Assembly (NCBI RefSeq): GCF_003324485.1
Contig: NZ_QODK01000003.1
Location: forward strand, 558,001-622,000
Source: Cohaesibacter intestini
GTDB taxonomy: Bacteria > Pseudomonadota > Alphaproteobacteria > Rhizobiales > Cohaesibacteraceae
Direction: 5' to 3'
DNA: 64,000 bases
Part shown: in pieces, positions 44,692-54,534 of the stretch
Layout of the letters: the number at the start of each line of letters is the position of its first letter
How positions within the stretch are numbered: position 1 is the first letter of the stretch
Translations under genes and position numbers: made by a program
The notes under the pieces: generated by a model
What the model was told of the DNA's origin: nothing
The model's input: the letters and a program-made list of their open reading frames with translations, nothing else
Database searches by the model: none

Positions 44692-44919
44692 CTCACAGCG
44701 TGTGAGGCATGGTGAAGTAAGGCGAGATCCAGTTTCCACTCGTTTGGCTGGTGACGGTGTTGGCGACGCTGTGTCCGAGACAGCATCGCTGGCGGAGTGG
44801 GAGGCACTCTGAATGACCTTTCCGCTTTGCAAGGGTTCGGCAACTGATCGGGATTGGATAGCCAGAGTGATCGGCCGGTGGATCGGATCCCGCAATGCCG
44901 CGCAAATTCAGACAGCCAT

Positions 44920-45450
44920 TCAGGCCGATTTGGCCTGACGTGCAACGCGCCGTCGCAGCAGGGTGATCAGGAAAATGGCCGTGGTCGTCAAGCCAATTGC
45001 AAGTCCTGCGGAAATGGCCTGCAACGGCCCGATCGTGTCTGACTTTCTCAATACGCTCTCAGCAGGTGCCTCAGGATTGTAATAGACGGTCACTTCGGAG
45101 CCTTGTGCCAGATCCTCGATCTCCGTTTCCGCAACCCCTTTCAAGGTGCGGTCCGGATGATGACGGCTCAGCTCAGTCCCGATCAGGAACGAACCGTCCA
45201 CCTCATAGCGATAGCGCACCTGCGGCTGGAACATTTCCATCTTGGAGCCGTCTGCTTTTGTGGTTTCGATGCTGCCGACACTCACTGCCACAATCTGCCC
45301 CTTGCTCGTCTTCCAGTTTTCCGGGATCTGGGCTTCCTGATAGCCGATATAGCCAAGTCCCGCATAGACAAAGGCCCCAAACATAATGGCCAGCAGGGGC
45401 AATAGGACAAGAAGAGAAGAAGAGCGGCGAGGGGAAGTGTCTTGGGTCAT
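44920..45450 (-). CDS. DUF3592 membrane protein
   Basis: 176 residues from ATG 45450 (CAGGA before it). One helix at the N-terminus (LLVLLPLLAIMFGAFVYAGLGYI), a beta-rich middle (QVRYRYEVDGSFLIGTELS, GSEVTVYYNPEAPAESVL) and a helix at the C-terminus (ISAGLAIGLTTTAIFLITLL) match DUF3592. Function unknown. A hairpin lies 35 bp upstream of its start. Confidence 0.8.
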   Translation of the reverse strand: MTQDTSPRRSSSLLVLLPLLAIMFGAFVYAGLGYIGYQEAQIPENWKTSKGQIVAVSVGSIETTKADGSKMEMFQPQVRYRYEVDGSFLIGTELSRHHPDRTLKGVAETEIEDLAQGSEVTVYYNPEAPAESVLRKSDTIGPLQAISAGLAIGLTTTAIFLITLLRRRVARQAKSA

Positions 45451-45484
45451 GTTCCTGTCCAGCAAGTGCGAGTCGAACGCCATT

Positions 45485-45506
45485 CCCACGCTGAAAAAAG
45501 CGTGGG
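45485..45506. repeat. Hairpin, CCCACGC-N8-GCGTGGG
   Basis: Perfect 7-bp arms with a loop TGAAAAAA, located 35 bp upstream of the DUF3592 ATG and downstream of msrB on the same strand. No T-run follows, so the role (terminator, leader or operator) is unclear. Confidence 0.45.
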
Positions 45507-45632
45507 TGCAGATGGCGCGACTGTACCCGCCTCAAGGCGAAATGCAATGCCAAATAGGCCGGATGCTCAGGATCGGTAACAACTTGCGTCGAAGACCGAA
45601 GGACCGATGGATGGCAGAAGCGGTGAGCGCCT

Positions 45633-46028
45633 TCACGCCTCGGGTTCGAACTGCAGGGCCACCCCGTTCATGCAATAGCGTAGACCGGTCGGTGCGGGGC
45701 CGTCGTCGAACACATGGCCCAAATGGCTGTCGCAATCGGCACAGCGTATTTCGGTCCGTTTCATGAAGAGCTTGCGGTCGACATGCTCGGTGACAGCTTC
45801 CGCATTCGCCGGTGCATAAAAGCTCGGCCAACCGCTGCCGGACTCATATTTGGTGCCCGAATGAAAGAGCAAATTGCCGCATGCTACGCAATGATAATGC
45901 CCGTCCCGCTTTTCAGCATTCAGCGGCGATGTGCCGGCCCGCTCCGTGCCATGCTGGCGTGTAATTCTATACTGCTCGTCCGTCAAAAGGGACTTCCAGT
46001 CAGCATCGCTCTTTTCGATTTTGCTCAT
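45633..46028 (-). CDS. msrB: Peptide methionine (R)-S-oxide reductase MsrB
   Basis: 131 residues from ATG 46028 (GAGGAG before it). Two zinc CxxC pairs are CVACG and CADCD; the catalytic cysteine is in [10 protein letters not shown], and [10 protein letters not shown] and [10 protein letters not shown] are family blocks. It repairs R-methionine sulfoxide in proteins. A frame open to 46223 has no homology. It lies downstream of nothing on its strand, with the mrp operon divergent. Confidence 0.94.
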   Translation of the reverse strand: MSKIEKSDADWKSLLTDEQYRITRQHGTERAGTSPLNAEKRDGHYHCVACGNLLFHSGTKYESGSGWPSFYAPANAEAVTEHVDRKLFMKRTEIRCADCDSHLGHVFDDGPAPTGLRYCMNGVALQFEPEA

Positions 46029-46595
46029 GATCTCCTCACCCTCATTTTTTTCGTTTCTGCATATTGTACTCACCGAAAAACGACAAATATACAATCTGTT
46101 ACCGGACCGATACGGGATCCTTGTCAGGACTTGCGAGAAATCTGGCAGATTTTGCGCAGGTCCTATTTGTATCTGATCCATTCTACCACTGCATAACCTA
46201 GAGGTCGTTTCACGCTTTTTCACATATCAGATATTACGTGTATATACTTGGTGTTGGATTGAAGTGAATCGGAGAAAAGGAGAAGATCTTTAATTCCGAA
46301 ACGGAAGGTTTTTTGTCAAAGAATGCGCAATAAGTCGAATTTGTGTAATTTTTTTGCTTTGTTTTATTGAATGGCTAACGGTTGAGGCTTTACCAATAGC
46401 GCAAAGGGCAGCATCCTTTGGTTCTAACACTAGAAAATGCGAATCTGTGAAACAAGCAGTTGCTACTGACTTGTGAGACTTGAAACTGCGAGGTTTGAGG
46501 TCTGACCAAGATGGAACGGGGCAGGTGCCCAGCGCGATTCAGGGGGGAGCCTGGGGCGCGAATAACAGACAAAGAAGCTGAATGGGGTTTGACGC
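46029..46595. other. 567-bp divergent spacer between msrB and the mrp operon
   Basis: AT-rich (46190-46390 especially). It has TTCCG-AAA-CGGAA (46294-46306) followed by GGTTTTTT, a possible attenuator or terminator in the mrp leader if transcription starts upstream. A 60-codon reverse frame at 46390-46572 is not convincing. No riboswitch can be claimed. Confidence 0.45.
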
Positions 46596-49010
46596 ATGGC
46601 GTTTGAATTCAGTGATGGATTATACTTTGCGATGGCTGCGCCCTTTGTCGCGGCTTTGATTGCGCCTCACTTATGGAGATTGATGGGTCACAATGCAGCA
46701 TGGCTGCTGGCTCTCGTGCCCGCCTCGATCTTTGTCTATCTCTGCGGTTTTATCGAATTGGTGGCTCACGAAGGCGTTGGAGTGAAGCCGACCCCCATCA
46801 CCTGGTTGCCGCAATACAATATTCAGTATTCGCTGTTTGTTGACGGGCTGAGTTTGCTCTTTGCCCTGCTGATTTCCGGCATTGGTATCTTCATCATTCT
46901 CTATGCGGGCGGCTTTTTGCGCAAGCATCCAGAGCAGGGGCGCTTCTTTTGCTTTCTGTTTCTCTTCATGGGGTCAATGCTGGGTGTGGTTCTTGCCGAT
47001 AACCTTCTGACCTTATTTACCTATTGGGAGCTGACGTCCATCACGTCCTTCCTGCTGATCGGGTTCAACCATCTCAAGCGAGCGTCCCGGCGTGCGGCCA
47101 TGCAGGCCTTGGTGATCACTGGCGGCGGCGGGTTGGCTCTGCTGCCCGGCCTCATTCTCATGGGCTATGCTGGTGGCACCATGGAAATGAGCGAGTTGAT
47201 TGTGATCGGCGACGTTCTGCGCGAACACTCGCTCTATGTCCCGATGTTGATTCTGATCCTGCTGGGTGCGTTCACCAAATCGGCTCAATATCCGTTCCAT
47301 TCCTGGCTGCGCAATGCGATGGAAGCGCCAACTCCGGTCTCCGCCTATCTCCATTCCGCGACGATGGTCAAGGCGGGAGTGTATTTCCTGATGCGCGTCC
47401 ATCCGGTGATGGGCAGCACCGAATTGTGGATGTATACCCTGCAAATCGTTGGCGGCTTTACCATGCTGATGGGCACGCGCATGGCTCTGCGCCAACTCGA
47501 TCTGAAGAAGGCACTGGCCTACACCACCATCGCCTCGCTTGGCCTGCTGGTTATGCTCGTCGGCACCTCGTCTGAAGCGGCCATTGCCGGTGCTGTGCTG
47601 TATCTCTTCGCCCACGCCTTGGCCAAAGGTGGCCTATTCATGATGGTCGGGACCATCACTGACAAATGCGGCACATCTGAAATCGCCGAATTGCGAGGTC
47701 TGCGCCACAAAATGCCGATCACATTCGTCGCGGCAAATCTGGGCGCGATGTCTGTTGGCGGCATCTATCCCTTCCTGGGCTTTGTTGCCAAGGAAGAGAT
47801 CTATCGCGGACTGCAAGGTGGCTCATGGAACGAAATCCTGCTGACCATCATCGCAGTGGCCGGTAATTCGATGATGTTCGCGGCCGTTTTTGTGGTGTCG
47901 CTGAAACCATTCCTTGGCGAGGAAACCGAAAAGATGAAAGGCGCTCTGAAGGATTTTCAGCGCGGCCCGTGGTTGCTGTTGATCGGCCCGATAGCCCTGT
48001 CTTCGCTTGGTCTCCTTTTCATGTTCATCGGCCCGTTCCTCAGCGATAATTTGCTGACCCCGATGCTCTATTCGGTGCTTGGATACCATTCCTCGGCCAA
48101 ATTGACCTTCGCGGTCCATTTCAATGAAGCGCTGATCCTGTCTCTGGTGACGATTGCTGGCGGTATCTTCATCTATTACGAGGCTGACTATATTCGCAGC
48201 ATCCGCCAAGGGATTATTCGCACGATTGGCAAGGGGCCTGACGACTTTTTCGACACCTTTGTCACCGGCTTGATCCGCTTTTCTGCGCGTGTCACCCGTT
48301 TGTTGCAGACCGGCAATCTGGAAGTGTATCTGGCCGCAACCTTCGTTGTCGCCGCCGGCACCATGCTGACGCCAATGATCCTGTTTGACGAACTGCCCGA
48401 CTGGCCCTCCATGCCGTCATTGCACTTTTACGAGTGGGCCGTGGTGTTACTCGCAGTCGTTGGACTGTTTGCGGTCATCATAGCCAAGACCCGACTGACA
48501 GCGATCATTTCGCTGGGCATTCAGGGTTTCTCGGTTGCTCTGATCTTCCTGATGTTCGGTGCGCCCGATCTGGCTTTCACCCAGTTCATGGTCGAAACCC
48601 TTTCTGTTGTCATCATTGCTCTGGTGATGAACCGGCTGTCGCTGGAAGAAAGGGACAAGCGACCGCTCGCCCAGACCGTTGGCGATTCCGCTGTGGCCAT
48701 TGTCGTTGGTGGGTGCCTTGGCTTGCTGCTGATGTCTGTTACGCAAGGCTCCTTCGATACCAGCCTTCCAAACTTCTTTACCGACTATAGCCGCGTCATC
48801 GCCCATGGCCGCAACATCGTCAATGTCATCATCGTCGACTTCCGTGGCCTTGATACGCTGGGCGAGATCGCCGTGGTGATGATCACAGCACTCTGCGTCT
48901 TCACTCTGACCCTTGGTACCGCCAAGCAGTTCCGCGGCGGGCAGGGGGCAAAGGATGCCGCATTGCCGTCGACACAACAATCTCAGGATCAGAAGGGGGC
49001 GGATCAATGA
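46596..49010 (+). CDS. mrpA: Na+/H+ antiporter subunit MrpA
   Basis: 804 residues with about 20 membrane helices. The NuoL-like core has [54 protein letters not shown] motifs and the NuoJ-like C-terminal part begins near [18 protein letters not shown]. MrpA is the proton-coupling largest subunit of the multisubunit antiporter in the inner membrane. The MrpB gene starts four bases before its stop (ATGA overlap). Confidence 0.95.
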   Translation: MAFEFSDGLYFAMAAPFVAALIAPHLWRLMGHNAAWLLALVPASIFVYLCGFIELVAHEGVGVKPTPITWLPQYNIQYSLFVDGLSLLFALLISGIGIFIILYAGGFLRKHPEQGRFFCFLFLFMGSMLGVVLADNLLTLFTYWELTSITSFLLIGFNHLKRASRRAAMQALVITGGGGLALLPGLILMGYAGGTMEMSELIVIGDVLREHSLYVPMLILILLGAFTKSAQYPFHSWLRNAMEAPTPVSAYLHSATMVKAGVYFLMRVHPVMGSTELWMYTLQIVGGFTMLMGTRMALRQLDLKKALAYTTIASLGLLVMLVGTSSEAAIAGAVLYLFAHALAKGGLFMMVGTITDKCGTSEIAELRGLRHKMPITFVAANLGAMSVGGIYPFLGFVAKEEIYRGLQGGSWNEILLTIIAVAGNSMMFAAVFVVSLKPFLGEETEKMKGALKDFQRGPWLLLIGPIALSSLGLLFMFIGPFLSDNLLTPMLYSVLGYHSSAKLTFAVHFNEALILSLVTIAGGIFIYYEADYIRSIRQGIIRTIGKGPDDFFDTFVTGLIRFSARVTRLLQTGNLEVYLAATFVVAAGTMLTPMILFDELPDWPSMPSLHFYEWAVVLLAVVGLFAVIIAKTRLTAIISLGIQGFSVALIFLMFGAPDLAFTQFMVETLSVVIIALVMNRLSLEERDKRPLAQTVGDSAVAIVVGGCLGLLLMSVTQGSFDTSLPNFFTDYSRVIAHGRNIVNVIIVDFRGLDTLGEIAVVMITALCVFTLTLGTAKQFRGGQGAKDAALPSTQQSQDQKGADQ

Positions 49011-49417
49011 ACACTCTGATTTTCAGAACCATTGCGCCATTCATCGCCGCGCTGATGGTCCTCTTTTCGATCTTTGTCACCTTGCGTGGCCACAATGATC
49101 CCGGCGGTGGGTTTATTGGTGGCCTGATCGCAGCCTCTGCCTTCGCCATGTATGGCATTGCAGCGGGTGTTGAGAATGTGAGGCGTGCGCTCTACTTCCA
49201 ACCGCTGAGTGTGGCTGCCTTTGGCTTGATGCTTTCGGCCCTGTCCGGTCTGTTGTCGATCACCCAAGGAATGCCATTTTTGACCAGTCAGTGGGCCTTC
49301 CCTTCCATCCTCGGGGTGGAAGTGGCTTTGTCGACACCACTCTTTTTCGATCTCGGGGTTTATTTCGTCGTTCTGGGCGGCATCACCTCAATCGCGCTGA
49401 AGTTGGAGGAGGAATAA
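49007..49417 (+). CDS. mrpB: Na+/H+ antiporter subunit MrpB
   Basis: 136 residues, about four helices. [19 protein letters not shown] and [22 protein letters not shown] are conserved MnhB pieces. The overlap with mrpA (ATGA) and the 6-bp gap to mrpC point to coupled translation. Confidence 0.94.
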   Translation: MNTLIFRTIAPFIAALMVLFSIFVTLRGHNDPGGGFIGGLIAASAFAMYGIAAGVENVRRALYFQPLSVAAFGLMLSALSGLLSITQGMPFLTSQWAFPSILGVEVALSTPLFFDLGVYFVVLGGITSIALKLEEE

Positions 49418-49423
49418 GGCACC

Positions 49424-49801
49424 ATGGAAACCATTCTCTCTATCCTGGTTGGCGTTTTCTTCTCCGTCAGCGTCTATCTGATGACCTCGCGGTATCTCAT
49501 TCGCATCATTCTGGGCATTGCCATTCTAGGCAATGCGGTCAACCTGACGATCTTTACGTCCGGGCGATTGATGCGTGAAGTCCCGCCGATCATTCCGCTG
49601 GATGCGATGGTTCCCGCAGGGCCCACCGCCAATCCATTGCCGCAGGCACTGATCCTGACGGCGATCGTGATTTCCTTCTCATTCCTCGCCTTCCTGCTGG
49701 TGCTGGTCTATCGGGCCTATCAGGAATTGGGGACCGACGACGCAGTAGAGATGCGCGTGGCCGAACCGGCAGATGAAGACCTGCCGCCGGTAAGTTTCTA
49801 G
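49424..49801 (+). CDS. mrpC: Na+/H+ antiporter subunit MrpC (NuoK-like)
   Basis: 125 residues, three helices, NuoK-like: RYLIRIILGIAILGNAVNL and PLPQALILTAIVISFSFLAFLLVL. It sits between B and D in the usual order. Confidence 0.94.
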   Translation: METILSILVGVFFSVSVYLMTSRYLIRIILGIAILGNAVNLTIFTSGRLMREVPPIIPLDAMVPAGPTANPLPQALILTAIVISFSFLAFLLVLVYRAYQELGTDDAVEMRVAEPADEDLPPVSF

Positions 49802-49815
49802 GGAGACGCTGAGTT

Positions 49816-51516
49816 ATGGCAGGAAATCTGGATCACGCCGTAGACTATTCTGCGGGCATGTTAATGGAAGCGACCCACATCGCGGACTGGCTGATCATTG
49901 CACCGATCATTCTGACGATCGTTGGTGGCGCCTTGCTTTTGATGCTGAGGGAAAAGACCAAACTGCATGGCGCTTTGGCGACCCTGATCATGGGCTTGCT
50001 GGTGCTGGTTGATGCCTTGTTGTTGGCGCGGGTGCTGGATGTCGGCCCTATTGCCATGACGATGGGACGCTGGCTGCCGCCCTTTGGTATCACCTTCACC
50101 GTTGATGCCTTCGGCGCTTTGATGGCTCTGATATCGGGCGTTGTGGCCCTTGCTGTTTGTATCTATTCACTGGTCGAGATTTCGGTCACCGGTCGCCGTT
50201 TCGGTTTCTATCCCTTGCTGATGCTCTTGATGACCGGGGTGACCGGCTCGTTCCTGACCGGCGATATCTTCAACCTCTATGTCTGGTTCGAGGTGATGCT
50301 GATCTCGTCCTTCGGTCTGCTGATCCTTGGTGGAGAACGGATCCAGCTCGACGGGGCGCTGAAATATGCCATTCTCAACCTGCTGGCAACAACCCTGTTC
50401 CTGATTGCCACCGGCTTGCTTTACGGTGCAGTTGGAAGCCTCAATATGGCTGACATTTCGCTGAAACTGCCCGCCGTACAGGAAGCAGGCGCACCGATCA
50501 TCACCATCGGGGCGCTTTATTTCCTCGCCTTCGCCATGAAGGCTGCGGCCTTCCCGCTCAATTTCTGGCTCCCGGCCTCCTATCACACGCCCAATATCGT
50601 GGTGTCAGCCTTGTTTGGTGGTATCCTGACCAAGGTTGGCGTCTATGCCCTGATCCGGACGATGATCCTGTTGTTGCCGGACACCCGGATCATTTTGAGT
50701 GAAGTGATTGCCTGGGTGGCGGTCTTCACCATGATCTTTGGGGCTCTTGGCACATTGGCGCACAATGATATCCGCCGGGTCTTCGGCTATCTGGTCATTT
50801 CCGGTATCGGCCCCATGCTGGTCGGTGTCGCCCTTGGTTCGGAAGAAGCCATTTCCGGAGCCATCATGTATGCCGTCCATTCGATCATCGCGCTGACCGG
50901 GCTCTATCTCGCTTTCGGCATCCTGATGCGCAAGAATGGCGGAAAATACAATCTCTCCGACGTGGGGGGAGGCTACAAAGCCTCTGATGGCCTGTCGATC
51001 CTGTTTCTGGTCTTGGCCTTCGGGATTGTTGGCCTGCCACCATTCTCCGGTTTCTGGCCCAAATTCATCCTCGTCGATGCGAGCATTCATGCCGGTCATG
51101 GCTGGCTGGCCTTTGCCATCCTCTTCTCCGGTTTCCTGACCACCATCTCGGTTGGCCGCGTCTGGGCGCACGCTTTCTGGCGCGGTGGCCCCATCGGCAC
51201 CACGGATGGCCAATTGGGCATGCCCTTGCAGGGTTTGACCAGATCGGTCCGCAGCAAAACCTACTTGCCGGTTGGTGCTTTGGTGGTGATTGTTTGTTTG
51301 ATTGGGGTCTTTCCCTCGCCGCTGCTTTCCATCGTGCAGTCCGGTACCCAGTCGCTGCTAAATCCCGAGCGGTATGTCTCTGCGGTCTTTTCCGCAGCGA
51401 CCGCACAGCAAAAGGCAAAACAGGCAGAGAAGGCACAACAGCCAAAAGACCATGAGGACACGGTCAAAGGCCATGACACCAAGACCGAGCCTATGAAACA
51501 GGAAGGAGCGCACTGA
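49816..51516 (+). CDS. mrpD: Na+/H+ antiporter subunit MrpD with a charged C-terminal tail
   Basis: 566 residues, about 14 helices, NuoL/M/N-like: DIFNLYVWFEVMLISSFGL, FPLNFWLPASYHTPN and GLPPFSGFWPKFILV. The usual length is nearer 490-500, and here the last ~45 residues are charged (KAKQAEKAQQPKDHEDT...) and probably cytoplasmic. GGGAGA precedes the ATG. Its stop overlaps mrpE by one base. Confidence 0.94.
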   Translation: MAGNLDHAVDYSAGMLMEATHIADWLIIAPIILTIVGGALLLMLREKTKLHGALATLIMGLLVLVDALLLARVLDVGPIAMTMGRWLPPFGITFTVDAFGALMALISGVVALAVCIYSLVEISVTGRRFGFYPLLMLLMTGVTGSFLTGDIFNLYVWFEVMLISSFGLLILGGERIQLDGALKYAILNLLATTLFLIATGLLYGAVGSLNMADISLKLPAVQEAGAPIITIGALYFLAFAMKAAAFPLNFWLPASYHTPNIVVSALFGGILTKVGVYALIRTMILLLPDTRIILSEVIAWVAVFTMIFGALGTLAHNDIRRVFGYLVISGIGPMLVGVALGSEEAISGAIMYAVHSIIALTGLYLAFGILMRKNGGKYNLSDVGGGYKASDGLSILFLVLAFGIVGLPPFSGFWPKFILVDASIHAGHGWLAFAILFSGFLTTISVGRVWAHAFWRGGPIGTTDGQLGMPLQGLTRSVRSKTYLPVGALVVIVCLIGVFPSPLLSIVQSGTQSLLNPERYVSAVFSAATAQQKAKQAEKAQQPKDHEDTVKGHDTKTEPMKQEGAH

Positions 51517-51992
51517 TGCAGAATCTTCTTCTCGTCAATATCTTGCTGGCTTTGGTGTGGGCTGCCGTGAGCAGTTCCTTCACCGTTCCGAACCTGCTCT
51601 TTGGCTTCATGCTGGGTATGATCGTTCTGTTCATTCTGCGCGAACAGGTAGGTGCCTTCAGTTATCTGGGACGTGCTCGGCGGGTGCTGTCGCTTCTGAT
51701 GCTGTTCCTGCGCGAACTAATGAAGTCCGCCTTCCGCGTCGCCAAATTGGCGCTGAGCCCCAAACTGGAATTGCGTCCCGGTTTCATCGCCTATGATCTG
51801 ACCACTGACCGCGATATCGAAATCACCATTCTAGCCAACATGATCACCTTGACCCCCGGGACTTTGTCCGTCGACGTCTCCGACGACAAGAAAACACTCT
51901 ATATTCATGCTGTTACTTTTGATGACCTTGAAGAGCTACGCTCCGAAATCCGTGACGGATTTGAGCGCAAGATCATGGAGGCATTCAGATGA
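51516..51992 (+). CDS. mrpE: Na+/H+ antiporter subunit MrpE
   Basis: 158 residues. [29 protein letters not shown] and [25 protein letters not shown] are conserved MnhE segments. TGATG overlap with mrpD and ATGA overlap with mrpF. Confidence 0.94.
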   Translation: MQNLLLVNILLALVWAAVSSSFTVPNLLFGFMLGMIVLFILREQVGAFSYLGRARRVLSLLMLFLRELMKSAFRVAKLALSPKLELRPGFIAYDLTTDRDIEITILANMITLTPGTLSVDVSDDKKTLYIHAVTFDDLEELRSEIRDGFERKIMEAFR

Positions 51993-52348
51993 TGGAAGGT
52001 CTGACTTTTCTCGATATAATCATTTTACTCACCTTGGTGATCCTGTCGATTTCCTTCTTGTTGACCAGTGTCCGGATCATCAAAGGACCCAGTTTGTCCG
52101 ACCGGATTGTCGGGCTGGATATGCTGGTGGCTGTTGGCATCGGTTTCATTGCAGTCTTCGGCGTGAAAACTGGCTATTTTCTCTATGTCGATATCGCGAT
52201 TGCGCTTGGTCTGGTGGGGTTTTTGTCAACGGTTGCTTTCGCCCGTTTCGTCTTGCGTCACGGTGATGACTCCGTCTTCCATGACAAGAAAGAGGCCGCT
52301 GAGGCCGAGCAATTGGCAGAAAAAGCCAGAAAAGGGGATGCGTCATGA
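51989..52348 (+). CDS. mrpF: Na+/H+ antiporter subunit MrpF
   Basis: 119 residues with three helices, Mnh[20 protein letters not shown] and [23 protein letters not shown]. The C-terminal ~30 residues are acidic and Ala-rich. ATGA overlaps on both sides. Confidence 0.94.
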   Translation: MMEGLTFLDIIILLTLVILSISFLLTSVRIIKGPSLSDRIVGLDMLVAVGIGFIAVFGVKTGYFLYVDIAIALGLVGFLSTVAFARFVLRHGDDSVFHDKKEAAEAEQLAEKARKGDAS

Positions 52349-52695
52349 TTCATGATTTCGTTGCCGGTTTGTTGTTGTTGATTGGGGCAGTCTTCATCTT
52401 GTCTGCATCCATCGGTCTTCTGCGGTTCCCCGACGTCTACACCCGTATGCATTCCGCTTCGAAGGCCGGGACCGTCGGGTCAGGCGTTCTGCTGCTGGCG
52501 CTCGCTGTCTATTCGATGGAGTTCAGCGTCGTTAGCCGAGCCTTGGCGGGAATAGCCTTTTTTCTGATTACCGCACCAATTTCTGCTCATCTGATTGCCC
52601 GTGTTGCCTATATCACAGGAACCAAACCATGGAAGGGCACGGTCATCGATGACTATGCTGCTAACGTCAATGAAAAGAAGCACAAACAGCCTTGA
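52345..52695 (+). CDS. mrpG: Na+/H+ antiporter subunit MrpG
   Basis: 116 residues, three helices, Mnh[26 protein letters not shown] and [19 protein letters not shown]. Last gene of a complete A-to-G operon, the group 1 arrangement, with A and B as separate genes. Together the seven subunits exchange cytoplasmic Na+ for H+, which supports salt and pH tolerance. Confidence 0.94.
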   Translation: MIHDFVAGLLLLIGAVFILSASIGLLRFPDVYTRMHSASKAGTVGSGVLLLALAVYSMEFSVVSRALAGIAFFLITAPISAHLIARVAYITGTKPWKGTVIDDYAANVNEKKHKQP

Positions 52696-52988
52696 TACCG
52701 TTAGGGAAGATGATGTAGAAAAAGTGGGGTGATCTGAAGGGATCTTCCCTTGAATTTATCTAATATGCTGTTTTCTCTGATTATAGTTTACTAATATTTT
52801 GCTTTGCATTGATGCGTTGCCCACAAGTGACCAAAGATTTGGTCGTTCTGTCTTGAAGTAAAAAGCGAGTTCCACTACTACTGTAGCAAATGCTTGCGGC
52901 TTTGCAGCCCCGCGTCAAAATGTTTAGCTCTAGCGTTTTCTCTCTCCACGAGAGATTGTGAGCAATTCAACAAGAAAGAATCCAAGAA

Positions 52989-53402
52989 ATGTCGGAAAGC
53001 TCAGACAATAATGTGCTTATTGAACTGACCGCAGATATTGTGTCGGCCTATGTCAGCAACAATGCGGTCCCGGTGAACGATCTCTCGGGACTGATTGGTG
53101 ACATTTACAAGGCACTGGAAGACACCAAGAAACCAGTGACCGAAGAAGTGGTCGAAGCTCCGAAACCAGCTGTAACCGTCAAGAAGTCGATTACACCTGA
53201 TTTCATCATCTGTCTCGAAGATGGTAAGAAATTCAAGTCGCTCAAGCGGCATCTTCGCACCCATTACAATCTTTCCCCTGAAGAATATCGGGAAAAATGG
53301 GGCTTGCCTGCCGACTATCCAATGGTCGCGCCAAGCTATGCGGAAGCCCGTTCCAATCTGGCCAAGAAAATGGGCCTGGGACAACAGCGTCGTAAGAAAT
53401 AG
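52989..53402 (+). CDS. mucR: MucR/Ros-family zinc-finger transcriptional regulator
   Basis: 137 residues. The zinc finger has Cys75, Asp78, His88 and His92 in [21 protein letters not shown], the MucR-type C-D-H-H variant rather than Ros C-C-H-H. The C-terminal [28 protein letters not shown] is the other family block. MucR binds AT-rich DNA and controls exopolysaccharide, motility and virulence-type genes in Hyphomicrobiales; autoregulation is common. The spacer upstream (52696-52988) is AT-rich. Confidence 0.93.
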   Translation: MSESSDNNVLIELTADIVSAYVSNNAVPVNDLSGLIGDIYKALEDTKKPVTEEVVEAPKPAVTVKKSITPDFIICLEDGKKFKSLKRHLRTHYNLSPEEYREKWGLPADYPMVAPSYAEARSNLAKKMGLGQQRRKK

Positions 53403-53463
53403 GTCTGCTCTCCAGCAGACGTCAGACAAGCTATGGAAAGGCAGCCTCTGGGCTGCCTTTTTT
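53403..53463 (+). terminator. Tandem hairpins after mucR, the second a terminator
   Basis: GTCTGCT-CTCC-AGCAGAC (53403-53420) begins at the mucR stop codon and is followed by AAAGGCAGCC-TCTG-GGCTGCCTTT (53437-53460) with Ts. The second is a normal terminator; the first is an extra, perfect 7-bp stem. Confidence 0.8.
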
Positions 53464-53485
53464 GTTTCGCGATCAAAGGACGCGC

Positions 53486-53884
53486 TCAATCCCGGCCTTT
53501 GCGCCTTTCATGCATCAGCCGCAGTTTTTCAGCCCGCAGCGCCTGACTTAGGCCGATGTGACGCGCGAGAGAATAGCGCCAATGACCCGTTCGGCCGCGG
53601 GCTCGCTCTCCTTTGACCAGCAGTGTCAGTTTTTGCAGCACTGCTTTGGATGACACCCGGTCCAGCCGGTCGATATCTGCCGGAAACAGATGTAAAAGAC
53701 CCGGCAGATCTCGCCGACGATCGTAGATCTTCTCCCCGTGTCGCAAGCTTTGCTCCACTAGGTCAGGGCAGACAGCTTGTTTGGATGCAAATGGTTCGAG
53801 GAGTCGGTGGGCGGGGACAAGATCGCATTGCGCTGAAGCTTGTCCCTGCGCGCAGTCGTTGCGCCAATCCGTGCGTTTTGTCAT
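53486..53884 (-). CDS. Hypothetical basic protein
   Basis: 132 residues if the ATG at 53884 is used (the frame is open to 53992). Strongly basic and Arg/Leu-rich; the end HWRYSLARHIGLSQALRAEKLRLMHERRKGRD looks conserved-protein-like. No family recognised, no good ribosome site before 53884. It diverges from the DnaA-like gene. Confidence 0.5.
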   Translation of the reverse strand: MTKRTDWRNDCAQGQASAQCDLVPAHRLLEPFASKQAVCPDLVEQSLRHGEKIYDRRRDLPGLLHLFPADIDRLDRVSSKAVLQKLTLLVKGERARGRTGHWRYSLARHIGLSQALRAEKLRLMHERRKGRD

Positions 53885-54126
53885 ACACACAGTGTCTACT
53901 GCAACCAAAGGGCGAGTATAAAGTGAGTGTTCGTATGACAGATTTCTTACATGAACAGCCGGGTTAACTGTCTGAAAAACAGAAATATTCACTTTATCAA
54001 CGAGCTGAAGAATAAATTTTCAAAAAAATTTTAAGCCACAACTTATACCGAATGCACGTTAAAGTAGTATTGTCAGGGGTAAATTTTCCTAACAATTCTT
54101 TCGGATGGCAATAAGGGAGACTAATC

Positions 54127-54534
54127 ATGAATATGCAGCTAAACAGCACACCTGCTGATAGTGAACTACGGTCTGTTGAACCAAGGGGATTTCTGGACCA
54201 CGACAGAACAATCCCGGCATTGGTGATTGTCGATGAATTGGTGGCTCGCACCTACCGCATGCCGCGTTCGGCACTTTATGCAGATACCCGTTGCCGCAAA
54301 ACGGTCGCCTTTGCTCGACAGGTTGCCATGTATCTCGCTCATGTCAGCCTCAGTTACCCCTTGAAACAGATTGCCGGCCATTATGGGCGCGATCGGACCA
54401 CGGTCGCCTATGCCTGCCGGGTCGTTGAGGATCGTCGGGAGGAAGAAGAGACTGAACTGCTGATCAACAGCCTTGAAAGCGCCCTTGAAACCATGATGCT
54501 GATCACACCTCTGACCTGCCGGAGGCCAAAATGA
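54127..54534 (+). CDS. Stand-alone DnaA domain IV-like DNA-binding protein
   Basis: 135 residues from ATG 54127 (AAGGGAGA upstream). The middle matches the DnaA C-terminal helix-turn-helix (RSALYADTRCRKTVAFARQ.AMYLAHVSLSYPLKQIAGHYGRDRTTVAYACRVVEDRR). DnaA's DNA-reading motif D-H-T-T is here D-R-T-T. There is no ATPase domain. It overlaps the DUF6456 gene by four bases (ATGA), so the two are co-translated. It may bind DnaA-box-like sites as a repressor or a separate transcription factor; function inferred. Confidence 0.82.
   Translation: MNMQLNSTPADSELRSVEPRGFLDHDRTIPALVIVDELVARTYRMPRSALYADTRCRKTVAFARQVAMYLAHVSLSYPLKQIAGHYGRDRTTVAYACRVVEDRREEEETELLINSLESALETMMLITPLTCRRPK

Noticed and set aside
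46390-46572. Reverse 60-codon frame in the mrp leader
   Set aside because: Short, no ribosome site, atypical composition.
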